NCBI GenBank assembly: GCA_021797735.1
Contig: JAJZZE010000033.1
Span: 16,931 to 80,930 of the forward strand
Length of the DNA stretch: 64,000 bases
Origin: Thermoplasmata archaeon
Lineage (GTDB): Archaea; Thermoplasmatota; Thermoplasmata; Thermoplasmatales; Thermoplasmataceae
Direction of reading: 5' to 3'
The notes under the pieces were generated by a model. It was given only the letters and a program-made list of their open reading frames with translations. It was not told the DNA's origin and searched no databases. The number at the start of each line of letters is the position of its first letter. Positions within the stretch are counted from its first letter, which is position 1. Positions 1 to 8,614 of this stretch are shown here, piece after piece. The translations under genes and the position numbers were made by a program.

Positions 1-269
1 TGTGTCATTAAAATCATTCCAAAAGCGAATGCAAGGCTTGTATCCAGAAAATTCCTTGCTGTGGTAATATAAAATAATAATGCGTCAAGCATGCTTGCCA
101 TCATGGCCGTAAATATGCCTATTACAGCCACCCTTACAAATGTTATATCATATTTATGCCTGAGGACGTATGAAAATACTAATACTATGTAAGTAACCAT
201 TATAATTATCGTAATCAGTCCTAAAATTAACGTAAGGTTGCCCATCTGGTTATACGATTGTGTTATCAT
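1..269 (-). CDS. Partial membrane protein of unknown function (C-terminus outside window)
   Basis: An open frame reads leftward from an ATG at 269-267 and runs off the window edge after 89 codons. The visible N-terminus has a short polar start (about 11 residues) followed by three hydrophobic stretches, at about residues 12-34, 45-64 and 74-89, separated by a charged segment with Arg, His and Lys. This is the look of a polytopic membrane protein. I recognise no family. It is divergent from the membrane protein starting at 336, with only 66 bp between the two starts, so they share a promoter region and may be co-regulated. Confidence 0.55.
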   Translation of the reverse strand, partial: MITQSYNQMGNLTLILGLITIIIMVTYIVLVFSYVLRHKYDITFVRVAVIGIFTAMMASMLDALLFYITTARNFLDTSLAFAFGMILMT

Positions 270-335
270 ATTATTATGTGATTGTAGATATTATTCTATA
301 ATTAAACTTATTCGTAGTTATTAATATCCAACAAT

Positions 336-1880
336 ATGAAGAGAGAAGTTATAGAAAGTATATTAATATCTGTATTCACAATATACTTATTTTTTTATTC
401 TTACATTACCGGTGTTTTTGTTGTATACTCAACCAGGTTATATCCATCAGAATACCAATTTTTGTTTATTATTTTGCCATACGTTATACTGCCATTTCTA
501 GTTTTTTTTAGAAAAAATTCTATAGTCAATAGAATATATTCATATTTTCTATTCATAGGCCTTGTAACGTTTATCATACTGTTGTTTACATACATAATTT
601 ACCCATTAATAGAGGTTTTAGTCCTGTTTACATTGGCGTTTTATACAGATATAATAGATATAACATATTTCAGGAAGGACAGAAAACTTTTCTACCGTGG
701 TGCCACATTTATCCTTATATTACTTATAATGCTGTTTATATCAAAATTTCTTGCAGTAACTGTACCGGTAGAACCCACAAAAATAGTTGTTGATTCGATC
801 TATGCTGATTTTCCAGCGTCAAAAGTTCCATTCTTCTTCTATTATGGTATTATCATGAGGGTGAATTATCTGAACCTTACCGTGGGAATTCAATCAATAA
901 TACTTTATGTTATACTTGCAGCCTTATTAACAGAAAACTACTTTTTAATATTTGGCATAGTGAAGGGTGGCACAGGGAAATCCCATATGGGAAACAATAA
1001 GAAAGGAAACAATGCAAAAACTCTGATAAGCCCAACAGTAAGTGGTGGCATTTCCGTACTTAGCTGCCAGTGTGAGGGGTTAACGGCAACTCTGCCAACT
1101 GTGGCCGCCGTAATTGCCACCACTGTAAGCACAGTACTATTGTCAGAAAGCATAGCATTGCTTCTATTCAGTAATTTTATGCTTACAGTTTTTCTTACGA
1201 AAAGGTCAAGAATTAAACTCGTTTCCAATATAAAGGATATAAGAAATAGCAATGTATTCCCATTGCTGGCAATATTCTTTATAATTATTACACCAGTAGC
1301 AGAAACCCTGGGAATAGCCTTTAATCTTGAATTTACCTCATTATTATTCTTTTATGGCATTAATATACTAATGTTTGTTGCAGGTATATTCCTTGTATAT
1401 GTATTAACAAAAATAGGCATAAAACCAAATATCAGGAATGATAAAGTAAAAATCGCTATGGTTATAGCTGCTTCATTATTAATGTTTATATGGTTCATTC
1501 CACAAGTAGCTTACTATGCATATACATATTATATGTTTTATCTGCTTATGAACATATTTTCCCTTGTATCAGGATTGATAACATATCTTGTTTACATTAA
1601 CCTGTATGAACTTAAAAGGGCATACGTTGAGTTTAATTCAATGATGTTCAGCATGACGGCACTTGTACTATTCTATATATCCCTTATAAATGTAACCACA
1701 TTATATCCATTATACGGGATAACACAGCAAATATACTTTTCTGCGATACTGTGGGCGGTTGCACTGCCATTTATGTGGTTAAGTACAATAGATACAATGT
1801 ATCAATATTCAATACCGGAAGAGCCCTATATAATAAAAAATAAAAGAAGAGGGATAGCAAAAGAATCCAATCAAAACTGA
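336..1880 (+). CDS. Polytopic membrane protein with an intramembrane CQCEG motif, unknown function
   Basis: The 514-residue product is almost entirely hydrophobic, with about 12-14 predicted membrane spans and no signal peptide. A conserved-looking segment near residues 233-262 carries SGG, then LSCQCEGLTATLP, then small residues (Ala, Thr, Val) typical of tightly packed helices. Two cysteines spaced by one residue beside an acidic residue, between or inside helices, could bind copper or heme iron or form a redox site; that is inference. The C-terminus is short and basic. The ATG at 336 lies about 25 nt after an AT-rich TATA-like stretch, consistent with a leaderless message. The gene is divergent from the membrane protein at 1-269. 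I cannot name the family. Confidence 0.7.
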   Translation: MKREVIESILISVFTIYLFFYSYITGVFVVYSTRLYPSEYQFLFIILPYVILPFLVFFRKNSIVNRIYSYFLFIGLVTFIILLFTYIIYPLIEVLVLFTLAFYTDIIDITYFRKDRKLFYRGATFILILLIMLFISKFLAVTVPVEPTKIVVDSIYADFPASKVPFFFYYGIIMRVNYLNLTVGIQSIILYVILAALLTENYFLIFGIVKGGTGKSHMGNNKKGNNAKTLISPTVSGGISVLSCQCEGLTATLPTVAAVIATTVSTVLLSESIALLLFSNFMLTVFLTKRSRIKLVSNIKDIRNSNVFPLLAIFFIIITPVAETLGIAFNLEFTSLLFFYGINILMFVAGIFLVYVLTKIGIKPNIRNDKVKIAMVIAASLLMFIWFIPQVAYYAYTYYMFYLLMNIFSLVSGLITYLVYINLYELKRAYVEFNSMMFSMTALVLFYISLINVTTLYPLYGITQQIYFSAILWAVALPFMWLSTIDTMYQYSIPEEPYIIKNKRRGIAKESNQN

Positions 1881-2105
1881 TATACCTATTTTTAATCTAT
1901 TCTATAACAATTTCTGTTTAGATAATAGTTACTTGTATATATTTGATCTAAAGGTGGAGTGCACTCAAATTTTTTATTTATATATAATTACAGCACACAA
2001 AACCCGCAAAAATATAATCTAAACATAAGGCAAAAATTAATAAAAAACACTCGTAGGTAAAAATAATAATGTTTATTTATCTTTGTAAAGTTTATAAAGA
2101 TATAC

Positions 2106-2276
2106 CTAATTATCTGTCTTCCTTACTAGGAACACCTTCATCATTACCGTTGCACCTATCGTTACAAGTGAACTTACGGTCATAAACACTTCTAAAAACA
2201 GAAATTCGTTATTTGGGTTATATGCAACTTTATGTAGCGCAACAGCACTCATAATTATCTCACTTATCATAAACAT
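2106..2276 (-). CDS. Small membrane protein (56 aa), not assigned to a family
   Basis: This short frame starts at ATG 2276-2274 and ends with TAG at 2108-2106, giving 56 residues. The second half is a single hydrophobic helix of about 20 residues followed by a basic tail (LVRKTDN), so a single-pass membrane peptide is plausible. Support for a real gene comes from its promoter: a TTTTATATATA box lies about 25 nt before the ATG, as expected for a leaderless archaeal message, and a perfect 22-bp palindrome sits immediately upstream. No homologue is recognised. A remnant of a larger membrane gene is the alternative. Confidence 0.45.
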   Translation of the reverse strand: MFMISEIIMSAVALHKVAYNPNNEFLFLEVFMTVSSLVTIGATVMMKVFLVRKTDN

Positions 2277-2283
2277 TTATTGT

Positions 2284-2296
2284 AACTATATATAAA
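2284..2296 (-). promoter_or_regulatory. TATA box for the 56-aa membrane peptide
   Basis: Read on the minus strand, an AACC element followed by TTTTATATATA lies about 25 nt before the ATG at 2276. Spacing and order match an archaeal BRE/TATA with a leaderless transcript. Confidence 0.45.
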
Positions 2297-2302
2297 AGGT
2301 TA

Positions 2303-2324
2303 ATTAGTGAATATATTCACTAAT
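2303..2324. promoter_or_regulatory. Perfect 22-bp palindrome, probable operator
   Basis: The sequence ATTAGTGAATATATTCACTAAT is its own reverse complement over all 22 bases. It abuts the BRE/TATA of the small gene at 2106-2276, the normal place for a dimeric winged-helix regulator of the MarR or ArsR type. Which regulator binds is unknown. Confidence 0.5.
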
Positions 2325-2392
2325 ATTAATGATAAAAGAATTTTGAAACCGTATCAATATTTTTGCAATTTGTTAACATGAATTGAAATTCA

Positions 2393-2428
2393 GAAGCCCT
2401 ATAGTAAGTCTCGGGAAGTGGATGACAC
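2393..2428 (+). repeat. Possible right-end remnant of an IS200/IS605 (TnpB) element
   Basis: The stretch runs GAAGCCC, a short variable stem, then CGGGAAGTGGATGACAC. This resembles the conserved 3' end of archaeal tnpB genes and their omega-RNA scaffold (GAAGCCCC, stem-loop, GGGGA-GGNTGTCAC) as I remember it. No transposase reading frame is left next to it. From 1,881 to 2,105 and from 2,325 to 2,539 I see no gene otherwise. Confidence 0.3.
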
Positions 2429-2539
2429 ACATGATAAAATCAGATTGCGTGTAAAAGCGATGCCTTACTGGGAAAATATCTCATATATATTAAAACGCAA
2501 AACTATCGTGTGTAATTATAACCCACTTTACGCATAAAT

Positions 2540-3910
2540 TTACAGATTTTCCCCAGTAATTATTTTATCCTTATCGATAAGCCATTTCCACAGTGGTAAA
2601 AATTTAATTGTTTTTTCATTAAACTTTTCCGTGGACTCATAATCCCAGGTAATTATATACAGGTCATTGCAGTTTAATTCCACTGACCCCCTTATTAACG
2701 AGTTTATTTCTCTATCATTTATATCTTTCATGGACGAGGAAAATGTGACATTTATTAATTTAAGTACTTTCATTCCTTTATGGATAACAAAATCTATTTT
2801 GCGGTTACTGTAATCCTTCCAGTAATTTATTTCAAAATTACCATCACCATAGTTCTTGCATTTCAAAAGATCAATAGCAACTGTATTCTCCATCAATCTA
2901 CCTGTATTTCTATCAAATGAATTTATATTTATTAAACCGTCATCTATTACATAAACCTTTTTTGGTGACATTATGGATTCTTTCATTTTAAATGAGAATT
3001 TTTCCACAGTAAAAAAAATATATGCATCATTAAAATAGGACATCCAGTTATTTATAGTACTTTTACCTGATATTTCTAGAATCCTGCTTAACCTGTTATA
3101 ACTTATTTCTGATGAATAATTTGTAATGACATATCTGGCAAATTCCTTTAATTTTGATTTTAATTTTATTCCATATGCCTGTATTATATCATGGTCAATA
3201 ATATCGCTATATAAATCAATGAGGTAATCCCTGCCTATTTTTAATGCCAGTGGGAATCCACCAGTCTCCATATATTTATTAAGAAAATTCACCAGCTCCG
3301 CTTTTTTCTCCGTTGTATAAACATTATTTTTTTCCAGATAAAAACCGTAATATGTGAGAAATTCTGTAAAACTAAATGGCAGAAGATTATAATTTATATG
3401 CCTTCCGGTCATGTATGTTGATAATTCCTTACCTGATAATTTTGAATTGCTTCCGGTTATCATTATCTTTTTTTCGTCTATTAATCTTGATATGAATTTT
3501 TCCCATTCTGGTACTTCCTGGATCTCATCAAATAGCAATATTTCCACATTACCCTCCAGGGAATAAATAGCCTCCATTACATGGTTGAGGTCTTCTATCG
3601 ATATGTTCAATCTTTCATCATCAAAGTTTATGTAACCAAATTTTTTATCCCCACGGAATCCAAATGAAAAGGTTGATTTACCACATCTTCTTGGTCCAAG
3701 TATTATTGTTGCCGCACCGGTATATAACACATTTGTACCGAATGGCAATTCCCTCTTTATGATTTTATTCTCAGATGTGAGATGCATCATTCTATCTTTC
3801 TGGTCTTTTAAAATATACATAAGCTGGGTAACATCTGCCATAATAGAATATATATGAATGTTATTTAGGCTTTCCTTTGGCATAGGGAATTTTAATAAAA
3901 TATTACCCAT
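2540..3910 (-). CDS. AAA ATPase with DUF4143-type C-terminal domain
   Basis: This 456-residue protein belongs to the archaeal AAA_14/DUF4143 ATPase group. The Walker A motif GPRRCGKST is near residue 72, the Walker B IEDLN..ILLFDEIQEV near residues 123-132, and an ITGSNSKL sensor-1 segment near residue 152. The C-terminal half has a winged-helix-like part (ISYNRLSRILEISGKSTINNWMSYF) and a final portion with an NFEINYWKDYSNRKIDFVI nuclease-like strand arrangement typical of DUF4143. These proteins are common and mobile in archaea, and their role is unsettled; toxin-antitoxin and mobile-element functions have been proposed. It is flanked on both sides by sequences resembling IS200/IS605 right ends, which supports an accessory origin. 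The ATG at 3910 has a weak TATA-like stretch upstream. Confidence 0.85.
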   Translation of the reverse strand: MGNILLKFPMPKESLNNIHIYSIMADVTQLMYILKDQKDRMMHLTSENKIIKRELPFGTNVLYTGAATIILGPRRCGKSTFSFGFRGDKKFGYINFDDERLNISIEDLNHVMEAIYSLEGNVEILLFDEIQEVPEWEKFISRLIDEKKIMITGSNSKLSGKELSTYMTGRHINYNLLPFSFTEFLTYYGFYLEKNNVYTTEKKAELVNFLNKYMETGGFPLALKIGRDYLIDLYSDIIDHDIIQAYGIKLKSKLKEFARYVITNYSSEISYNRLSRILEISGKSTINNWMSYFNDAYIFFTVEKFSFKMKESIMSPKKVYVIDDGLININSFDRNTGRLMENTVAIDLLKCKNYGDGNFEINYWKDYSNRKIDFVIHKGMKVLKLINVTFSSSMKDINDREINSLIRGSVELNCNDLYIITWDYESTEKFNEKTIKFLPLWKWLIDKDKIITGENL

Positions 3911-4166
3911 ACCATAGGGAATAATATTAATTATATACCTATATAATTAAAAAATAGCCCGTGAAATTCATTCAAAATAAAATAATAATAATCACTTCAA
4001 TATTATTTACCTGCTCGCTATAGGATATTTAACCTATATGAAATGAATTAGGGATAGGCCTTAGTTTGGGTTGAGGGTGTAAAATAAGTTCTCGCGGGTT
4101 TATAATCGCCTTTCTATGATTCGCTCCAGACCACAATAGCAAATAAGCATTTTTATTTCAATAGGG

Positions 4167-4203
4167 GAAGCTGACAAATGTTTAGCCGTAAGGAGAATAT
4201 CAC
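4167..4203 (+). repeat. Second possible IS200/IS605 right-end remnant
   Basis: GAAGC, a short interval, TTTAG, CGTAAGGAG and a terminal ATATCAC recall the tnpB 3' scaffold consensus (GAAGC...CUUUAG...GGAGGNTGTCAC). No transposase frame remains. The rest of the gap from 3,911 to 4,278 has in-frame stops in the frames I checked and no gene I can support. Confidence 0.3.
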
Positions 4204-4278
4204 TATATAAACAATATACAATGTCTACAATAAAAATTATATATTAAAATAGTATATAATTTATTAATAGTGATAATT

Positions 4279-4527
4279 ATGGTTGATAACGTGTGGAAAA
4301 CATTAGCAATGGGTTTGATTTTAATTGGAGGAGGTTTTGGAGTATTTATAGTATCCCTATTCTCATTAATACCATTCAGTGCATATTTTGGGATAGTCGG
4401 GACAGGTTCATATATAGTAGGTTTAGGCATTACGGCACTGGCAGTTGTTAAATTTTCATTTAAAAATTCCGGTGACCAGGACAAAATAAAAAACAACAGT
4501 GACAAAAATAAGCAGATAAACGACTGA
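4279..4527 (+). CDS. Small membrane protein, two predicted spans
   Basis: The product is 82 residues from the ATG at 4279. A GTG nine bases earlier is possible, but the TATA-like AGTATATAATT lies about 26 nt before the ATG, so a leaderless start there fits best. Two hydrophobic helices (about residues 8-30 and 36-58), rich in Gly and small residues, are followed by a hydrophilic tail dense in Lys, Asp and Asn (about 24 residues). No family is recognised. It is followed by another small membrane protein gene with its own promoter. Confidence 0.55.
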   Translation: MVDNVWKTLAMGLILIGGGFGVFIVSLFSLIPFSAYFGIVGTGSYIVGLGITALAVVKFSFKNSGDQDKIKNNSDKNKQIND

Positions 4528-4613
4528 ATATTTTTATTTATTTTAATTAATTATTACCCAGTTATAAACATATTTTATAATAAGACTTATATATTTTTTT
4601 AAGTTAATGTATT

Positions 4614-4826
4614 ATGATACATAGAGATAAAATAGGAAAACTAAGGAATCTGGCATTATTACCGCTGGCTGGTATAACAAGAGTAATAAAACCTGACTCT
4701 ACAAGTTCCATAATTGGCGGTTTTTATGCGGACGGTTATGCTGTAGATCTGTTCATGTTGGCTGTAGGGATAGCATTTGTTGCAGTTCTTATAATATATA
4801 CACTAAGGCAAAAGCATAAGGTTTGA
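4614..4826 (+). CDS. Small single-pass membrane protein
   Basis: The product is 70 residues. A basic N-terminal half is followed by one clear membrane helix (about residues 44-63) and a basic tail (LRQKHKV), suggesting the C-terminus faces the cytoplasm. A CTTATATATTT box lies about 25 nt upstream of the ATG, so the message is probably leaderless. I do not recognise the family; the gene is supported mainly by its promoter and composition. Confidence 0.5.
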   Translation: MIHRDKIGKLRNLALLPLAGITRVIKPDSTSSIIGGFYADGYAVDLFMLAVGIAFVAVLIIYTLRQKHKV

Positions 4827-4868
4827 ATTAATTATTTTTTAATTAAAAATTTTAGGGCGTTTAATTTT

Positions 4869-5687
4869 TTATTTAACACTATTTAATGTGGATTCTATGC
4901 CACCTATAGGTCCTTTTACGCTGCTTTCAATTGATGGATACTTATCTGACGTTCCGTTTATATTTTCCATTACAGTTTCAGGGGTTAATGGTTTGGATTT
5001 ATTTAAAAGATTACTTGGGTTTAAAAGGTAACCATTGAATAAATAGGCTCCACCCTTACCGGTTATTAGCGTTACAGTATTTATATGTGGTATACTACTT
5101 ATGTTTGCACTTGTAACAGGACTGCTTATGCCATCTACTATGGCTTCGGTTGTATATAGTTTTATTTCATTATACACATTTTTTGGCACCCTATTTTTCA
5201 GCTCATTAAGACCCAATTTTATTTCATGGCTATTATTAGAGATATTTTCACCATATAAGTAAATTGTACTCAATGTAACTGCATGACCGTTATATGTGAA
5301 ATTATACGTACTGTTGTATAACATTAATCCCGGTGTATTGTTATACTGAAAATTATTCATGGATTCGGTATAGTTATATTTTATATTATTCACACCCGAT
5401 TCCTTTAAAAATGAATATATAACCCATGAACTTGCATCACCAAATGGGCTGCCGCCCCAGGAAACAAAATAAATATGGTCACTGTTATTATTTTTTATTA
5501 AATTTGAAGTGCTTATTTGACAGTACTGTTCAAGTTCTATATTCTCATCTGATGGATTATAATGGTATGCACCATATATACCTAGAAACGCAACAATTAT
5601 CAGGAAGATTATAAAGAAAGTCAATAATTTATAATCTATATTCCTTTCCTTTGCCATATAACAAAATTTCAATTCCGTATAAATCAT
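4869..5687 (-). CDS. Secreted or membrane-anchored DUF929-like protein
   Basis: The 272-residue product has an N-terminal membrane anchor (about residues 20-43) and then an extracytoplasmic domain rich in Asn-X-Ser/Thr. The segment FVSWGGSPFGDASSWVIYSF (about residues 72-91) has the shape of DUF929, a thioredoxin-like archaeal family, in which I recall a pair of cysteines at the redox position; here Ser and Gly/Asp stand in their place, so a redox role is doubtful. A second start at 5657 (MAKERN) is possible because a TTTATA box lies about 26 nt upstream of it. Function is unknown. Confidence 0.55.
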   Translation of the reverse strand: MIYTELKFCYMAKERNIDYKLLTFFIIFLIIVAFLGIYGAYHYNPSDENIELEQYCQISTSNLIKNNNSDHIYFVSWGGSPFGDASSWVIYSFLKESGVNNIKYNYTESMNNFQYNNTPGLMLYNSTYNFTYNGHAVTLSTIYLYGENISNNSHEIKLGLNELKNRVPKNVYNEIKLYTTEAIVDGISSPVTSANISSIPHINTVTLITGKGGAYLFNGYLLNPSNLLNKSKPLTPETVMENINGTSDKYPSIESSVKGPIGGIESTLNSVK

Positions 5688-5846
5688 TTTTTATTTACAG
5701 TAATTTTTCACAAAATAATAGTAATATTATATCGATATTCGATGATATCCTGTGGCATAAAAACAAATTTAAATCAAAATAAATTTATAATGACGGTAAA
5801 ATAACATCTGTATAGGATCATAAGATATCTGAAAATATTCTATAAT

Positions 5847-5857
5847 TACACTTATAT
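5847..5857 (+). promoter_or_regulatory. TATA box of the terminal oxidase operon
   Basis: CACTTATATCT is centred about 25 nt before the ATG at 5880, the spacing expected for a leaderless archaeal transcript. Confidence 0.5.
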
Positions 5858-5879
5858 CTAAAATAAATATGTTAGATGC

Positions 5880-8381
5880 ATGGAAGGCAAAGATAATGAA
5901 GTGTACGAAGAAAATAATAAGATCTATAATTCTGTGAAAGGTTGGGTCTTTTCAACAAACCATAAACAGATAGGTCTATTGTATATATTGACATCATTGG
6001 TTTTCTTTATTGGGGGCGGTGTACTTGCATTATTGATGAGAGTACAACTGGCAATACCGAGGTATGACCTTACCAATTTCAGTTTGTTCTCAGGAAGGTT
6101 TCTTGATGCATTACAGTACAATCAGTTAGTAACGATACATGGATTGACAATGTTAATATGGTTTTTAGGTCCACTGGGTTTCGGCTTTGGTATATATTTA
6201 ATACCGCTGGCAATAGGGTCAAGAGATATGATTTACCCAAGAATTAATGCATTGGGTTACTGGTTATATCTATTCAGTGGACTATTATTATGGGCTGGAT
6301 TCTTTTTACCCGGTGGCAATTTAGATACAGGATGGACTGTATACCAGCCCTTATCATCATTTAAATTTACACCATATCTTGGAGCCGATAGTGCTGCTGC
6401 CGCTGTGGTGCTTAGAGGGTTTGGTACTATAATAGCTTCTACAGAGGTTATAGCAACAATATTCAAGGCAAGGGCAAGAGGCTTCAGATTAATGAATCTG
6501 CCCTTATTTGCATGGGCTATACTATGGGTTGCAATGATATCATGGTTTGTTTTTCCTGAAATTACTGCAATGTTCTTTATACTGGTTCTATCAAACGTTT
6601 TTGGTTTTTCAGTGTATATATCAACATATGGCGGTGCATTAATGTGGGAAAACCTGTTCTGGTACTTCGGTCATCCAGAGGTTTATCTATTGCTATTACC
6701 CGGAACAGGTGCAATGTTTGACTATCTGTCAAATCTTGGCCATAAGGCGCCTTACCTTAAAAAATGGATGATAGCTGCAATGGGTGCAATATCTGTTGAT
6801 AGTGTAATGGTGTTCCTGCATCATACATTTATGACAGGCATAGTATTTGCATGGTTAATGGCAGATAGTATATTTACAGAAACCATATCAATACCCACAT
6901 CAATGCTTATAATAGGCATAATAGCAACACTACTCGGTGCAAAGCATAAATTCCAGACACCAGTATTATTTGCACTTGCCGCATCAACATCATTTATGAT
7001 AGGTGGTGTGACTGGTGTGACACAGTCGTCTCTTGCCATAGATACAATAGTACACGGTGATTATTATGTAGTGGCACACTTCCATTACTTCATGGTGGGA
7101 GTGGCTGTAATGGCCTTAATGGGCAACCTATATTACTATTTCCCCAAATTTACCGGGAAAATGTATAATGAAACATTAGGAAGAATACACTGGGCAATTG
7201 CGTATATAGGTGTAAATGTATTATATTTCCCTATGTTCTTCCTGTATGATTTACCCAGAAGGGTTTATACATATCAGGCCGGATCTGGTTATATGATAAT
7301 TAACCAGATATCAACAGTGGGTGCATTTATATTCGGTTTATCCTTCCTTATAATGTTTGCAAACTTTGGTTATGCTTTGAAGAAACACAAACCAATAAGT
7401 GAAACAAATCCTTACAAAGCAACAGCAGGATTTGTATGGTTCACAACAAATCCTCCAAAATACTATAACTTTGACTATGAACCGTATGTAGGTGGTAAAG
7501 ATAACCGGGATTTATTAATGGATCAGAACCATCCAATAGCACCACCTAAAGTGGAATTATCATACGCACCACTACTTATAGCCGGTGGACTTTTCCTGGC
7601 ATTCGTTGGTGCAGTTGTAACCCTGATGGGATATAAACCATACGCCTTTGGAACAGTCTTTGCATACCTTGGATATGTAGTAGTTGCAGTTGCACTGGCG
7701 GTATTTGTATGGGGCTGTTTAAGATGGATGTACGATGATTACAAATTAAAATCACCTAACGTACCACCCACATACAGGAAAGACCCTATTACAAAAGGTC
7801 TCAACAACATGAGGCTTGGAATGTTAATATTCCTTGCAGGTGATATGATATGGATGGCAACATTCTATGGTATGGTGGAATGGATAAAACTACAGTCAGT
7901 TTCACCATATGTGCAAGGAAGTGATCCAACAACATTCTTCTTCCCATCACTGGCATCTATATATATAGCAATATCGATAATAACTATAGGAATAGCGGGT
8001 TTATTCTCCTGGCTCTCATTACGTGGTGCTATAGGAAAGAACAGGAATAAATCATTCAGCCATATGTTAATGGCAACAGTATTTGCAGTAATATATCTTA
8101 TAACATCTCTGTTATCATTCGTGGTAATAAATTCGTACAGTGCACTTGGTCTTGCAGGAATAGGAGCAAATCCAATGTCATCCATGTTCTGGATGATATC
8201 CTTGATGGATGTATTATTTGCTGTAGGTGTAATAGCTGTAATGGTAAGATACATGATACAGATAAAGAAAAGCAAGAGGATATTATGGGGAAGAACTGCA
8301 ACAAGTGCAGATATACTAATGTGGTTCATTGCATTTGTATTCCTTACAAGTGTATTCACTACAATAGCCTTTGTGGCGTGA
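5880..8381 (+). CDS. Heme-copper oxidase, fused subunit I and III
   Basis: This 833-residue membrane protein is the catalytic core of a terminal oxidase, reducing O2 to water and moving protons. The first 500 residues are subunit I: FSTNHKQIG near residue 25, the heme-ligand TIHG near 87, HPEVY near 264 (CuB histidine and cross-linked tyrosine), the HH of LHHTFMTG near 313 (CuB) and HFHYFM near 400 (heme ligands). From about residue 560 a subunit III-like half follows, with MRLGMLIFLAGDMIWM near 642. The I+III fusion is known in several archaea, including Thermoplasmatales. It heads an operon whose next gene begins 11 bp downstream with an SD (GAGGTGAT). Identification is firm; the quinol versus cytochrome/cupredoxin donor is settled by the subunit II at 9239. 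Confidence 0.96.
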   Translation: MEGKDNEVYEENNKIYNSVKGWVFSTNHKQIGLLYILTSLVFFIGGGVLALLMRVQLAIPRYDLTNFSLFSGRFLDALQYNQLVTIHGLTMLIWFLGPLGFGFGIYLIPLAIGSRDMIYPRINALGYWLYLFSGLLLWAGFFLPGGNLDTGWTVYQPLSSFKFTPYLGADSAAAAVVLRGFGTIIASTEVIATIFKARARGFRLMNLPLFAWAILWVAMISWFVFPEITAMFFILVLSNVFGFSVYISTYGGALMWENLFWYFGHPEVYLLLLPGTGAMFDYLSNLGHKAPYLKKWMIAAMGAISVDSVMVFLHHTFMTGIVFAWLMADSIFTETISIPTSMLIIGIIATLLGAKHKFQTPVLFALAASTSFMIGGVTGVTQSSLAIDTIVHGDYYVVAHFHYFMVGVAVMALMGNLYYYFPKFTGKMYNETLGRIHWAIAYIGVNVLYFPMFFLYDLPRRVYTYQAGSGYMIINQISTVGAFIFGLSFLIMFANFGYALKKHKPISETNPYKATAGFVWFTTNPPKYYNFDYEPYVGGKDNRDLLMDQNHPIAPPKVELSYAPLLIAGGLFLAFVGAVVTLMGYKPYAFGTVFAYLGYVVVAVALAVFVWGCLRWMYDDYKLKSPNVPPTYRKDPITKGLNNMRLGMLIFLAGDMIWMATFYGMVEWIKLQSVSPYVQGSDPTTFFFPSLASIYIAISIITIGIAGLFSWLSLRGAIGKNRNKSFSHMLMATVFAVIYLITSLLSFVVINSYSALGLAGIGANPMSSMFWMISLMDVLFAVGVIAVMVRYMIQIKKSKRILWGRTATSADILMWFIAFVFLTSVFTTIAFVA

Positions 8382-8392
8382 GGTGATAAAAA

Positions 8393-8614
8393 ATGGTTGA
8401 TATAAATAATGAAAAATCTGAAAAGGTAAATAAGAAGGAGATGAAAAAGTCTTACGAATACGAAGACGTTGAAATGGAACTGGGGGATGACGACTTAGAA
8501 TACAACGAAATTGGTATATGGAAAAGCCCGTACGCACTTGCTATAATTGTAATAGCTATATGGTTTTCACTATGGCTATTCATGAATGTATTTATGGGCA
8601 GGTGGTTCTCTTGA
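8393..8614 (+). CDS. Small single-pass subunit of the oxidase operon
   Basis: The product is 73 residues: a very acidic N-terminal half with many Lys, Glu and Asp (about residues 1-42), then one membrane helix (about residues 48-67). A good ribosome binding site, GAGGTGAT, precedes the ATG by a few bases. It lies between the fused subunit I+III and the blue copper gene, whose TTG start overlaps its stop. Position suggests an accessory subunit of the oxidase, comparable to the small subunit IV-like proteins of other oxidases, but no sequence signature proves this. Confidence 0.7.
   Translation: MVDINNEKSEKVNKKEMKKSYEYEDVEMELGDDDLEYNEIGIWKSPYALAIIVIAIWFSLWLFMNVFMGRWFS

Noticed and set aside
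7865..8359. Long minus-strand open frame (164 codons) opposite the oxidase gene
   Set aside because: It is antisense to strongly conserved subunit III sequence, has no ribosome binding site or TATA, and reads as codon-complement composition.
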